Positions 32,331-42,663 are shown, counted from the first letter of the stretch. The stretch: 64,000 nucleotides of DNA from Anodontia alba (GCA_964016985.1 OZ024835.1:59802714-59866713); one strand, 5' to 3'. The notes: a model not told the origin generated them from the sequence alone. A program made the numbers and translations.

Positions 32331-32588
32331 CCCTCCTCAATCTGTCTCAGATGGTCGGCGTCTGCCTATCAATTTCTGTGGTCTATTCATTTTGGTCCTG
32401 TTGGTGGTTACGGTGACCTAGTGTACAGACATAGAAAAATTGTAGAAAAATCTAACTTTTCGGAGCAATTCAGAAAACTTATTAACCGTTATGAAAGAAT
32501 TGGCTATAGCCTGGATATTATGCGGCAGACTGCATGCCTAGTTGTCAACCCAATCATTGTTGATGGCTATGCTTCACTCTTTAATTGA
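32322..32588 (+). CDS. Unrecognised protein-like frame leading into repeat E
   Basis: 88 codons with a coherent, charged composition (GDLVYRHRKIVEKSNFSEQF, then FRKLINRYERIGYSLDIMRQ). The frame continues after one stop as TTAVRASDSMTASS. Because the DNA after 32563 belongs to a repeated unit present inverted at 37846-38608, it is more likely the remnant of a mobile-element protein than a host gene. I cannot name the protein. Confidence 0.35.
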   Translation: MTTPSSICLRWSASAYQFLWSIHFGPVGGYGDLVYRHRKIVEKSNFSEQFRKLINRYERIGYSLDIMRQTACLVVNPIIVDGYASLFN

Positions 32589-33330
32589 ACGACGGCGGTT
32601 CGGGCCTCAGACTCAATGACAGCCTCTTCGTAAAACTTTAACCAGTGGGTTAGGGCTTGTCGATATGCCTTTGGCTTGGCTCGCCGTGGTTCAGCTATTG
32701 GTTTTCATTTACTCTGGCATACAGTAGAATTAGCCATGAGTACTCGTCTTTGTTTATTATAGTGATTAATTTGATTTTTATGTTTTCGCTTTGATGCATT
32801 GACTAAGTTGGGAGCCTTTATGCGAACCGCATTTTTATGTATTTCTGTATTAAGAGTAGCATCGGGGCCCAGGGTGAAGTTGACTAGCTGTAAAAGTGCT
32901 TTAAACCCCACGGTGGTTTACTCTACTGACCGTTCTAAGGCGGTGGTTCCGTTGTTGGTCTTATTCTTTGTTGCTTTGACGTTTATTCTACGAGGCGATT
33001 TGTTTTATGTCTTACCTTGTGTCATTTTTTCTTGTGTTTTTCAGTCCTTTTAGCATTGCGATTACCTCGCTTGGGGAAGAGAGAGCTAATCTTAGTGCTT
33101 TTCGTACGTTTGTTCGATTTGTGCTTGTTTGGATTTGCCGGTTTCCTCTGCCTCTTGGTGTCTGGAAAGGGCTGCGTTTTGTGACTGTGGCACTCCCTGG
33201 ACTTTTCTCTTCCCTTTTTTATATGTGGCGTTTGTTCCGCCCTTATTTGTTCTTCTTTTGATGCCTCTGGAGGGCTGTGCATCGTGATTTTGGCATTTCA
33301 TGGGTACATGTATATTCTCTTATATTTTAT
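32563..33330 (+). repeat. Family E, long copy (plus arm of a large inverted pair)
   Basis: Landmarks in order: TATGCTTCACTCTTTAATTG, CTGGCATACAGTAGAATTAG, CGGGGCCCAGGGTGAAGTTG, CTACTGACCGTTCTAAGGCG, GGAAGAGAGAGCTAATCTTA, CCTCTTGGTGTCTGGAAAGG, GGCACTCCCTGGACTTTTC. On the minus strand 32705-32911 is open (starts MGFKALLQLVNFTLGPDATL), and the equivalent frame is open in the inverted copy with the same stop. Confidence 0.8.
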
Positions 33331-33421
33331 AAATTTATCTTATATTTTTGACTGTGGCTACGTCCAGTTTTGCAGTTATGGTTGTCAACACAATTATTAA
33401 TCATAAATTCACTCTGATTAT

Positions 33422-33728
33422 TCCCGGCCTCGGTAATTCAGTTGGATGCGCGTCGACTGGTGATCAAGAGGTTGCGGGTTCGATCCCCGCCGGATTGGCA
33501 ACATTCTGTCGCGGAGAGTTGATCATAAAATATTTTCTACGGTCATTCTCTCCCTTCTACTGATTCAAGAAGTTCAGTTGTCATTTGTTGGCGAAAGAGT
33601 GTGCACAATAGAGGACCAAGCATGTCCAGTTAAAGTGTGGTTAGGTTAATTGACCGCGCTAGACATGACCCCATTGTGTTGCCTGGGGCCGTAAAACCTC
33701 AACATAAACAAATCCTGGTTATTAACCA
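33422..33728 (+). mobile_element. tRNA-derived SINE
   Basis: The 5' head resembles a tRNA gene: an A-box-like GTAATTCAGTTGGATGCG and, at 33477-33487, a perfect pol III B box GGTTCGATCCC inside GCGGGTTCGATCCCCGC. A ~200-bp unrelated body follows and ends GTAAAACCTCAACATAAACA. An imperfect ~16-bp duplication (AATTCACTCTGATTAT before, AATTCACCCCGATATT after) suggests retroposition. It is not a functional tRNA because the acceptor stem and anticodon arm do not fold properly. Confidence 0.82.
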
Positions 33729-33784
33729 TTAATTCACCCCGATATTACGAGTGGTCTTCCAGTCCTTCCAGTGTAACTACTTAA

Positions 33785-34005
33785 ACCATATACGCAGAGT
33801 TGACTTTGCTACCTAAACTTTTCGATCAGATCCTTTCCCAACAGAAGGGTGTCTGGATGGTTTTTATTATTGCTATGTTTTATTAAAATTCCTGTATTCA
33901 ATGCAGATAGAGTAGACCATGATCAGACGCCGCGTTCTACGGCGTCTGTTCTGGGTCTACACCGTCTTCCAATGTCCCTTTCATGGAACACTACACATAA
34001 ATGGG
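33785..34005. mobile_element. Family C MITE with TTAA flanks
   Basis: TTAA at 33781-33784 and 34006-34009. Ends ACCATATACGCAGAGT and ACTACACATAAATGGG. Core hairpin around CAGACGCCGCGTTCTACGGC. The left half matches 58500 and 42280 (GGTGTCTGGATGGTTTTTAT). Confidence 0.85.
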
Positions 34006-34056
34006 TTAAATTGACGGTTTTCAACAGATATGAATAGTTCTTCGATGTCGACGGAT

Positions 34057-34088
<32 letters not shown>

Positions 34089-34169
34089 TTTTTTTTTTTC
34101 GTCTAAAATGGGGATTCTTGTTTGCAGATTCAAACTTAACACAGTATTTCTGATGATAAGATTCAATGT

Positions 34170-34375
34170 GACCATGAGGACCACAATGCGGACCAAAAAT
34201 ATACTTGTGTTTCGGAGCTGCATAAAAACTAAGGGTGAGGTTTTTGCGCGAGAAAAATTGGTTTTATTTCCTACAGACTGTTCCAAGGCGGTTCCTCTCC
34301 TGCAATTCATCTTTGTTTGTACGTCTGCAAATCAACATGTGGTGTTTGTTTTGTTCTTATTTATTACTTCTCTGT

Positions 34376-34417
<42 letters not shown>

Positions 34418-34560
34418 ATGTCTTGGGAGGATTTTATAATTGTGGCATTTCCTGGGTATCTTTACTTATATTTGTGTATGATCTAACCATTTTATGTGTT
34501 CTTATTCCTTTAGGCCTTATTGGAGCAACCACTTTTTTTAATTGTAACGTTAAATGCCTT
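34170..34560 (+). repeat. Family E subtype with long poly-T
   Basis: ACCACAATGCGGACCAAAAA, TTTCGGAGCTGCATAAAAAC, GGGTGAGGTTTTTGCGCGAG, GACTGTTCCAAGGCGGTTCC and, after a T38 tract (34379-34417), GTGGCATTTCCTGGGTATCT. The same string of landmarks is at 40800-40980 and, inverted, at 56180-56300. Poly-T tracts also lie at 34074-34099. The 210-codon frame across this region is low-complexity. Confidence 0.72.
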
Positions 34561-34894
34561 CAGGTTTATCTGGCTTTTAGGAAAAAAAGAGAAAAAGCGA
34601 ACTGTCAAAATGAAGCATGCCACTCATCGGCTGTATTGTGCACTTCCCAACTCAACATTTAGTTCCGATTTTGTCCATTACTGAAACACACGCACGGTAG
34701 TCTTAATTTGCGGTTTGCTTGCAATAGCTATTAATTAAATTTCTGCAATCCCGCATGACATCTCTAATAAAGACCGTTGACAGATAATTAATGCGTGGAT
34801 AGCTGCTTGACATTGAGACAATTAATGTTGTGTAACACAATTGAATTTAAATAACCAATCTGAGCTGGGACAGACCGGTATTTTCGAGCTTGCA

Positions 34895-35050
34895 TATGTG
34901 CCCTACAAGACTGCATGGGTGCCCAGCGAAGACTAATCTGCTGATTAGAGTCTTCTCTGTCCGTCCGGAGACGCCTGGATCCTTCGTTACCTGCAGAATG
35001 CCCTGCGAGGACTGACGAGAGTGCGCGGAAGCGGAGGCTTCTTTATGGCC
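34895..35050. repeat. Family B, rearranged copy
   Basis: Contains GGGTGCCCAGCGAAGACTAA, GCTGATTAGAGTCTTCTCTG and GAGAGTGCGCGGAAGCGGAG, fragments of both hairpins in altered order. Confidence 0.6.
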
Positions 35051-35510
35051 TAGCTTATACTGAAGTTGCTTTAATTCCATTTTCGTACCACAAAGAATAA
35101 AAGAATGTTTACTGACCATTATGTTACATGGGAATACATGTACTGAAATCCAACGCTACGTCACGGTCAGTAAAGTCATCAGTTTTAACTTCATTACTGC
35201 AAACTTTGTGAAATGTGGAGAAGGCTTGAAACATTGCGAATATTCTAAAAATAATGTCCAAGGAAGTATTGTCAAACAAGAAATTAAATGACATGAAAAC
35301 TGTTAAATTTCCCCTGAAAAATCACCTATTTTATTTTGCGGATAACTCGAATTTTATTTGCGAAAATTGCAAAAGATTTATATCATAGTAATGCATACAA
35401 GATGATGCAGGAAAAGGTAGGTCAAAAATTCATTTTTTTAAATATGAGCCCGATATAGGTAAAAGTGTGAGAACAAATCAAAATAATTCAAGAATTTACC
35501 TGAGAAAACG
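35051..35510. other. Intergenic, no gene recognised
   Basis: AT-rich; no transposon ends or coding signal noticed. Confidence 0.5.
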
Positions 35511-35780
35511 CATGCCGAAAACTTGCCTATATAATTTTGACCCTCTTAAACCCCACCTTTATATAGTAAAACTGGGGTTTACAGGGTATACATTATTTTT
35601 CTTATTTCTGCTCAAAAACATAGATTGTAGGTACTCGTTAGAACCGCCTCGCCGAGGCGGTTCTATCGAGTACCCACAATCTATGTTTTGAGCAGAAATA
35701 CGAAAAATATCCGAGTTTTAACTGCAAATTTTCAGTTGTTGGAAGTAAAATTTTCAATATATTTGTATAGGCATGTTTTA
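35511..35780 (-). mobile_element. Family A palindromic MITE, copy 16
   Basis: Begins CATGCCGAAAACTTGCC and ends AGGCATGTTTTATTTTGC, so both TIRs have drifted. The core stem is present at 35608-35700 with centre CTCGCCGAGG. Confidence 0.9.
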
Positions 35781-36019
35781 TTTTGCGAATTACTTCATTT
35801 CTATTTACGCAAGCCATAAGTTATTTTAATCAACATAAACTGTAACCTCTTCTTGTGGGAAAATGTTTCTCAAAACACATGAAATCGATGTCTTTCATTC
35901 CAAAAACACCTTGTTAAAGTATGTGTCCATATTAATTTTCTACATGTACAAAACACTTGTTGCATGCAATCGTGAAGGAATGCAAACTTTGTTCAAAGGT
36001 GTTCTTCCTTGACATTCAG

Positions 36020-36118
36020 GTTCTCTTTGAGAATTGCGCTCGTTTGCCTGTAACACATACAGCTGCTGACGTAGCATTATTCGCCCAAATGAGAAGACGT
36101 CTAGAAATCGATATAAAT
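36020..36118 (+). CDS. Candidate isolated exon (unrecognised)
   Basis: 99 bp, exactly 33 open codons (VLFENCARLPVTHTAADVAL, then FAQMRRRLEIDIN), between an acceptor-like CTTCCTTGACATTCAG and a donor-like GTATGT. The composition is unlike the surrounding repeats. No family recognised and no neighbouring exons identified, so this is only a pattern match. Confidence 0.25.
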
Positions 36119-36529
36119 GTATGTCAATTAATTATTCACTCATTAAGAAAGATTTCCAAACGTACGTTGAAATGTATGACAAAAACATTTTATTTTGTTT
36201 CTATCTGTTATATCCATTGAAAACGTGTCACCAAGTGCACCTAGGAAAAAACAACAACTTGGGGCGGATCTAGCATGCACATTTACTGAGTTCTGCCTGT
36301 TAATAAACTGGGTCATCCAGCTTCATGCAAGCTTAACAAGTCGCATGGAATAATGCTTTTGATCTCAAAGCTTTAGTTACATTCAAAGAATGACAAATAA
36401 ATTCGCTAACTAACGGAACAACACATGCTTCTGACACAAGAAAAATGATCATTGGCTTTTGTTCAGCCAGATCCGTGATTGTCAGTTTTGTACTGATAAT
36501 CATAAACAAACCAGTGAAAATGTGGCCAG

Positions 36530-36660
36530 ATTCCCCTTAAGGAAAATGGATCCACCTTTGAGGCAGTCTTTGTTTTTCAAATTTGCTTTTGTCTCCCTTC
36601 TGAAAAGGGGTCTACCCTCAAAGGAAAGAAGAAGAGAAAATTCCTCTTTTAGAATACGGT
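36530..36660. repeat. Family O repeat
   Basis: Inverted pair CCCCTTAAGGAAAATGGATC / GGGGTCTACCCTCAAAGGAA with TCCCTTCTGAAAAGG between. Related text occurs at 23480, 43490, 47640, 52940 and about 62280. Confidence 0.6.
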
Positions 36661-36776
36661 AGCCTAGACCACACAAATACATTTACTGTAAACAAAAAAT
36701 ATTGAGGGTTGAGCGCAAGACTGTAGTAACTCAAACATATTTTTGAACCCTTGCTTAAGGGCTACTTTGACCCCTT

Positions 36777-36844
36777 TGTAAACAATGCAAATTTAGGTGC
36801 CACTGCTCATACGAGCAATGGCACCTAAATTTACATTGTTTACA
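36777..36844. repeat. 68-bp hairpin
   Basis: TGTAAACAATGCAAATTTAG pairs with CTAAATTTACATTGTTTACA, and GGTGCCACTGCTC with GAGCAATGGCACC, around ATAC. Only isolated mismatches. Confidence 0.88.
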
Positions 36845-37011
36845 GAAAGAAATGTTGTAATTTTCACAACTCCTTAATGGTGAGGAGATTATGTTCGGGG
36901 AAAAACAACTATCTGACTTACGTCAGTCTTGCGCTCAACACTCGAATATAAGTGCAGGTATCCAGGAAATGTCACTTTGAGAAAGCACATCCCTCCCGTG
37001 GCACCTAACGA

Positions 37012-37158
37012 AGGAGTGATGATGAACAAATAACAACACAAAAGCCACTTAATGTGTAATAGGAGTGATGATGAACATATAACAACACAAATGCCACTTT
37101 GTGTATAATAGGAGTGATGATGAACACATAACAATACAAATGCCACTTTATGTGTAAT
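37012..37158. repeat. 49-bp tandem repeat, three copies
   Basis: AGGAGTGATGATGAACA, then ATAACAACACAAATGCCACT, then TGTGTAAT, three times in register with 4-7 differences per pair. The Ser/Leu-rich minus-strand frame over it is an artefact. Confidence 0.93.
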
Positions 37159-37159
37159 A

Positions 37160-37465
37160 GGATAAGCGTAAAAGTGGAATTTTCAGTTGTTTGTCGAAAT
37201 ATGAAAGTGTAGGTATATGTGTGTCAGATAAAGGACGAATGATCAGGTACGGAAGGCGTGAAAGTGACGTAAGCAAGTACATGTACCGAGCTGGATAATA
37301 TCAGGAAGAGATAGCGGAGAGCGGGAAGTCTGCGGTCTTGTGAGCGAGCGAGAGGTGGGATCAAAGAAAAGAACCTGGGTTTCAATAACTGTCTGAAATA
37401 TTATTCTATCAATAAAATGTGACAACGCTATCTGACTACGAGTATTTTCGATTTACACCACAATA
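37160..37465. other. Intergenic, no gene recognised
   Basis: No features supported. Confidence 0.45.
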
Positions 37466-37630
37466 TCTTTATAACACAGCGTAAACCGTGTAAGATAAAC
37501 AACCGTGTTATATCCAAACAAAAATATATAGATTATATTGAAAAATATAATCTATACATTTTTGGGATCCATCATTGAACCGTGTTATATACAAAACCGC
37601 GTTATAACGAACCGTGTTATAAAGAGGTAA
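37466..37630. repeat. Small inverted repeat with CGTGTTATA motifs
   Basis: Contains TATCTTTATAACACAGCG at the left and CCGTGTTATAAAGAG at the right, additional ACCGTGTTATA motifs inside, and a central palindrome ATAGATTATATTG / AATATAATCTAT at about 37527-37556. Looks like a small TIR element; superfamily not assigned. Confidence 0.6.
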
Positions 37631-37675
37631 TGTATTACCCACTATGGCTAAAGTGTCACATATGAAGCTACAGAC

Positions 37676-37780
37676 GAACAAACAAAGAGGAACTATAACA
37701 AATAAAGAAGAACTATAACAAACAAAGAAGAACTTAACAAACAAAGAAGATCTGTAACAAACAAAGAAGAACTGTAACAG
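37676..37780. repeat. ~20-bp tandem repeat, five copies
   Basis: AACAAACAAAGAAGAACTAT repeated with small indels, immediately before the ACCGCCTTGGAACGGTC landmark of family E. It is an expanded internal piece of E. Confidence 0.87.
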
Positions 37781-37845
37781 AGTAACCGCCTTGGAACGGT
37801 CAAAAGGAAAACTACTGGATGGGCTCACATGTCATAGTCAAGTTA

Positions 37846-38608
37846 AAGAAGGTAAGAGAAAAATCCAGGGAGTGCTACAATCACAAACCGCAGCCCTTCC
37901 CAGCACCAAGAGGAAGAGGAAACCGACAAATCCAAACAAGCACAAATCGAACAAACATACAAAAAGCACTAAGATTAGCTCTCTCTTCCCCAAGCGAGGT
38001 AACCGCAATGCTAATAGGACTGAAAAACACAAGAACATAATAAAACAAGGTAAGACATAAAACAAATCGCCTCGTTAAATAAACCACAAAGCAACAAAGA
38101 GTAAGACTAACACCGGGACCACCGCCTTAGAACGGTTAGTAGAGTAAACCACCGGGAGGTTTAAACCACTTTTACAGCTAGCCAACTTCACCCTGGGTCC
38201 CGATGCTACTCTTAATACAGAAATACATAATAATTCGGTTCGCATAAAGACTCCCACCTCAGTCAATGCATCAAAGCGAAAACATAAAAAGCAAATTAAT
38301 CACTATAATAAACAAAGACGAGTACTCATGGATAATTCTACTGTATGCCAGAGTAAATGAAAAAAAGGTAAGAGAAAAGTCCAAGGAGTGCCACAATCAC
38401 AAACCGCAGCCAATAGTTTATAAGATTCTATACATTTGTATATATATGGATAATAGCCAATTCGAAAACCAATAGGTGAACCACGGCGGGTCAAGCCAAA
38501 GACATATCGTCAAGCCACAACACACTGGTTAAAGTTTTACGAAGAGGCTGTCATTGAGTCTGAGGCCCGAACCGCCGTCGTGCAATTAAAGAGTGAAGCA
38601 TAGCCGTC
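37846..38608 (-). repeat. Family E, long copy (minus arm of the inverted pair)
   Basis: Reverse complement of 32563-33220. Between 38366 and 38465 it carries an extra block that repeats GGTAAGAGAAAAGTCCAAGG and then a unique AT stretch. The plus-strand frame KPLLQLANFTLGPDATLN ... STVCQSK ends at the same stop as its partner, so the frame was open in the source element. Confidence 0.8.
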
Positions 38609-38728
38609 AAGTTTGCATGGCACAATGACCTACATAAGACTGCAATATGAAGCGATATTTATAGATGTCAATTGTTTGACTGATTGATTGATGTTTACTT
38701 GGTAAAATGAACACGGCAAGTACAAAAA

Positions 38729-38802
38729 AAACTTGTCTGGTCTGTACTTATTAAATTTTGTGCGCCCTACGCACAAATTTTAATCAGTACAGGCCAGACA
38801 AG
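38729..38802. repeat. 74-bp hairpin
   Basis: ACTTGTCTGGTCTGTACTTA pairs with AGTACAGGCCAGACAAGT, and TAAATTTTGTGCG with CGCACAAATTTTA, closing on CCTA. Confidence 0.9.
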
Positions 38803-39088
38803 TGTTTTACATAAGGTCGATCGAAGATCAATATTTATGTTTCTGTTACCGAAATTTGATATACGTCATTGCAAATAGATCTACCTATACAACAAATCTG
38901 GTAGTCACAGACTGAATAGTAAAATAGACCGATCACAAGTCAAACAAATGCCGCACTTATATTTATTCGGTGATGCACTGGCTATAGCACATGTATAAAT
39001 ACCAATATAGTAAGTACACGAACTATGCTTCTGAAACGCCAGGTGTCATCAATAGCGATCATAGTTTCCAAAATACCGTCCTTAATAG
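38803..39088. other. Intergenic, no gene recognised
   Basis: No features supported. Confidence 0.45.
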
Positions 39089-39406
39089 ATGTTCCTAAAC
39101 TTCGAAACTGGTGAGCCTACGCTATTTAGTGCAAGAGATATGGAATGGATTTTTTGTTGTGTGAAATGTGTCAGAAATGAAAATATAGGTTGCAGTGACT
39201 TAAGTTTTGGCATATGGTGCAGTGTCCTGAGTAATTTGTCTATCCCTGGACAACAAACATTTACACCACAGGCCATACAGTTCAGGAGATATGCCCTGAA
39301 ACTGATCGTAGAAAGTTGGAAAGACAGACGGAGTACAAACCTAACGCACTGGCTCCGACAAGCCGAAAAAGAACTTATAAACTACTTACTTTCTAAAGTT
39401 CTCATT
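39089..39406 (+). CDS. Unrecognised 106-codon frame
   Basis: Balanced composition with a charged C-terminal half (FRRYALKLIVESWKDRRSTN, then HWLRQAEKELINYLLSKVLI) that could form helices. No signal peptide and no known motif. No upstream exon, promoter or polyadenylation signal could be tied to it. It is one of the few frames here not inside an identified repeat. Confidence 0.3.
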
Positions 39407-39409
39407 TAA

Positions 39410-39949
39410 ATTGCCTTTAAAATACAGACACAGCCGTTTGCAGAAATATTCTTGTGGACTTTTTCGTTGGAAAATATTCAATTGTCTGATATGAAAGTAC
39501 CATTTCGCACCCAAGAGGAAAGCAGATTTTATATCACAACATTAGATATAGACTGGCATTAGTGGATAGGATTCAACGAAGACTGCATAAAATTCATTAT
39601 CTGAACCTATAGAATCGAAACTAAACTCTCTTCTCATTTCTTTTCTGATATTATTGCATAAAAAGCAGTGTCGCACGTAGTTAACAGCCGTGCATAAACC
39701 GGCGAAAAGCCATGTATTAACAAGGCAATTCACGCACTGTTAATACACGGCTATGCAACTTTCAATGTGTTCGTACCGGGGCCACATATTTGTTACCGTT
39801 ACGAGATGTTTACTGCCGGCCCTAGAACGAGCATAGTCCGTGGAAATTATATTCGCGAGACATCGGTGAAAAGGCGAAACAAAATAGTGCAAGAAATAAC
39901 GTGAAATGTAGCAAATGTTTTCAGTTTTTATGCAATAATAGCGATCGAA
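39410..39949. other. Intergenic, no gene recognised
   Basis: A short inverted repeat (CATGTATTAACA / TGTTAATACACG) near 39710-39750. Nothing else. Confidence 0.45.
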
Positions 39950-40083
39950 CTTGGTTTTTCAATGGATTAACATTCGCCAGGTCCCTTGGGAGGTATTGAA
40001 AACCGCGACCTTCGGCCTCGGTTTTCAACACCTCTCACGGGACCTGAAGAATGTTAATGCATGAAAAACCATGTTTGATCCCT
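39950..40083. repeat. 134-bp foldback repeat
   Basis: Arms: TGGTTTTTCAATGGATTAAC with GTTAATGCATGAAAAACCA; CAGGTCCCTTGGGAGGT with the CCTCTCACGGGACCTG side; TTGAAAACCG with CGGTTTTCAA; tip CGACCTTCGGCCT. A MITE-like palindrome of a family not otherwise seen here. Confidence 0.85.
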
Positions 40084-40639
40084 ATAGTGCAATCGATATA
40101 TTTACTGTTTGCTGTCCGTCGCAGTTTGGTTACTCTTCCTCTTTGGGTCATTGCAAGGCTTCCAAGCGGGCACACAATATTGCAACAAAGTGGAATCTAC
40201 GTTGAATCGGCGTTGTTTTAACATTGTGTGTCCGCTGATTTGTTTTTGAAAAGCAATGTAACTCTTTCCGGACATCTTTTTACGGTTTTAAAATAATAAC
40301 ATGTCACTTTGACAGTTTTTGCAACAACATGCCACGCGAGTCTTTGGACTATTTCTGATCAGTCTTTCACGACCAAAATATGCGAACGTAAAATTATTGA
40401 AATCAATATTGGAATATTCATTAATCATATCATTAGTCACAGATAGATTCCTCCATTTCGTAACATGTTTGAATTATATGCGAACACCATAGCACGTTAT
40501 TATTACCTTAAATATTTCACATCATTTTTCTGAACTTTAAACAATTCAGTTGTTCTCCCTGTTGATATGTCTAAACCCTACTGAGTAAGTATCAAGGGAT
40601 GCCTATCCTAGTACTAAGAGTTAGTACATTATTTTTGAA
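40084..40639. other. Intergenic, no gene recognised
   Basis: No supported features. Confidence 0.45.
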
Positions 40640-40985
40640 ACTGTCTAATCGTTCTTGCGTAGGAACGGTCTTCAAATTAAATGACGAACTCTTTCTCAAT
40701 TTAATTTGTTTCAGATAGTCGGCGTGGTCAAATTTGTAATTTTCTTATAGGTTCTGGCTTCAGCTTGACACAAGCAATTTGCTTGGTTTCACCACAGTGG
40801 TTTTGAGGAATCCATTGTGGACCGATAATATATTTATAATTTGGAGCTGCACAAGATAAGGGTGAGGTTTTGCGCGAGTAAAACAAGTTTAAGCTAGCCC
40901 CAGTAGTTTTACAACTGACCGTTTAAGGTAGTTTCCCTTTTCCAATACGCAAACACTAGCTTGTTGACCATATCATGTGTCATTG
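40640..40985 (+). repeat. Family E subtype
   Basis: GGAACGGTCTTCAAATTAAA, CAGATAGTCGGCGTGGTC, TGTGGACCGATAATATATTT, GGAGCTGCACAAGATAAGGG, TGAGGTTTTGCGCGAGTAAA and ACTGACCGTTTAAGGTAG match 32290-32400 and 34170-34310 in the same order. Confidence 0.68.
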
Positions 40986-40999
40986 TTTAATATGATGAA

Positions 41000-41490
41000 C
41001 ACGTACACTCTCGGGGAAAATGAAGTTATTATTTTGAGTCAGGAATCTGACTTATTAGCCGGCGCATAACACGCCGATTAATTTCTTCACGGAGAGACAG
41101 GAGATACTTAGAAATATCAAGCCAGCTATTCTTCTGACCGTTGGTCAACATTCGTGGGACCCATCTAGCTGAGACATTAGGCATACAAAAGATATCTGTC
41201 AAGACAGACTGAACTACCGAAAAAACTTTTTTTCTTTTTGTCTAGTAGGCTTTTCGCCTGTCACACATGATCAGACGGTGCTCAAGCTCTACGTTTACGT
41301 CTGTAGTAGCCTCTTTAGGGTGCCCAGACCGTTCATAATCAACCACGCTTCCCGCCTCTAATAAATTAAACAGCCCATTTCTTCACCGTGCTGTAAGAAG
41401 GCAACTCATCACCGTGGGTTTTAAAGAAGACGTCGTGAATTTACTTCAGGGAGATGGCCTTCTTATAGAAGTACTTTATGACTGCTGTAA
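41000..41490 (-). pseudogene. mariner-type transposase N-terminal half, heavily decayed
   Basis: No long frame survives, but the minus strand spells a second, different mariner transposase across several stops. It reads YFYKKAISL from about 41480, then IHDVFFKTHGDELPSYSTVK, KW, then ERSGHPKEATTDVNVELEHR and LIMCDRRKA, then QSVLTDIFCMPNVSARWVPR and MLTNGQ, ending LDISKYLLSL near 41090. This covers the paired helix-turn-helix DNA-binding domain; the catalytic half and the TIRs were not found. It belongs to a different mariner subfamily from 1381-2723. Confidence 0.75.
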
Positions 41491-41619
41491 CTTCAAAATT
41501 GTACCAAAGATGTTGAATAAGATAAAATTATCAATTGATTGGGGTTTCATTTCAATTTATTCATTCTAGTAGGATATTTGTTTTGTTTTAAGTTTCGCCT
41601 GATGTTATTTTGCTCTTGT

Positions 41620-41820
41620 GTTTTCCAGTCCTTTGAGCATTGCTATTACTTCGCTTGGGGAAGAGAGAGCTAATCTGAAATGCTTTTCGTACGTTTGTTC
41701 GAGTTGCGCTTGTTTGGTTTTGTCTGTTTCCTCTTCCTCTTGGTGTCTGGGAAGGGTTGCGGCTTGTTGTTGAGGCACTCCCTGGATTTTTCTCTTAACT
41801 TTTTTTAATATATCGGACCG
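41620..41820 (+). repeat. Family E fragment
   Basis: GCTTGGGGAAGAGAGAGCTA, CGCTTGTTTGGTTTTGTCTG, CTCTTGGTGTCTGGGAAGGG, GGCACTCCCTGGATTTTTCT. Close to the 33060-33215 section. Confidence 0.78.
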
Positions 41821-42279
41821 AGAACTTTTTGATGGTACATCGTATGTCCGAACATTAGAAAAATACTTACAAAACATTACTTCAGTTGAGGATTCTGACC
41901 CAAAAAGAAACGCAATACCGCCACAAGGCACAAGAAACTGATACCTCAACTGACGTGCAAAATGGGAAAAAACCTTTATGCCATATGCGAACACCGAATA
42001 CCCAAATTAGCTTGCGCTTACGCACAGTCTCATCAGGGTTTGTCTGTTTGTCTGTATAAATTACAGCTACCATTTGTTCAGGCAAATCTGAACCTGCGAT
42101 GTCCGTAAAGATGAGGGACCTTTTCGTGCGTTGCCCAACTTATGATTATAAAATTTATCTTTTGCGTACAGAGTGCTTTGAAAGGTATAAATAACCTATT
42201 CGTAAACACATAGTTTGTGGACCAGCATGTATACACAAATTTTAATTGTCAAAGAAAACGTAATATATTAATCCAGCTA
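41821..42279. other. Intergenic with a degenerate B-like segment
   Basis: GCTTGCGCTTACGCACAGTC and GATGAGGGACCTTTTCGTGC near 42010-42130 recall the 8150-8875 composite. No gene. Confidence 0.45.
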
Positions 42280-42405
42280 TGCCGAGTTGACTGTTCTACC
42301 TGAACTCTTTGGACCGGTCCATTTGAGTTTTAGGGTGCCTGGTCAGTTTTTTATTATTACCATGTTTTATTGAAATGCCTGAACTTAATGGTGTAGTCAG
42401 CCGCA
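42280..42405. repeat. Family C, left half only
   Basis: GCCGAGTTGACTGTTCTACC, GGACCGGTCC and GGTGCCTGGTCAGTTTTTTA match the left halves of 33785 and 58500; the core and right half are replaced by an E fragment. Confidence 0.7.
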
Positions 42406-42494
42406 TAAGTGGCTCCTCTTGGTGTCTGGGAAGGGCTGCGGTTTGTGATTGTGGCACTCCCAGCGTTTTTCTCTTACTTTTTTTTTTTTTTTTT
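42406..42494 (+). repeat. Family E fragment with poly-T end
   Basis: GGCTCCTCTTGGTGTCTGGG, CGGTTTGTGATTGTGGCACT, then TTTTTCTCTTAC and a T16-T17 tract. Confidence 0.75.
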
Positions 42495-42663
42495 GCAACC
42501 TTCACGTATCCTTGAATTCAAAAGTTGCATTTGCTTTTGGTCGATATATTAAGGTTACGGTAAGCCAAAGAAAATGCGTAAACAGTTTATGTCAATTTCT
42601 CGTATATATTTATTTTCTTAAGACTTTAATTTTCATTTACAAATACGACAATATCATAACTCT

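Noticed and set aside
33424..33498. Functional tRNA gene
   Set aside because: A and B boxes are present, but the acceptor stem does not pair and a long non-tRNA body and SINE-like tail follow.
34030..34662. 210-codon plus-strand frame
   Set aside because: Runs through two poly-T tracts and a family E subtype; Phe runs and lack of motifs argue against a gene.
32563..38608. LTR retrotransposon with the E arms as LTRs
   Set aside because: The arms are inverted, not direct, and lack TG...CA ends, a primer-binding site or a polypurine tract between them.
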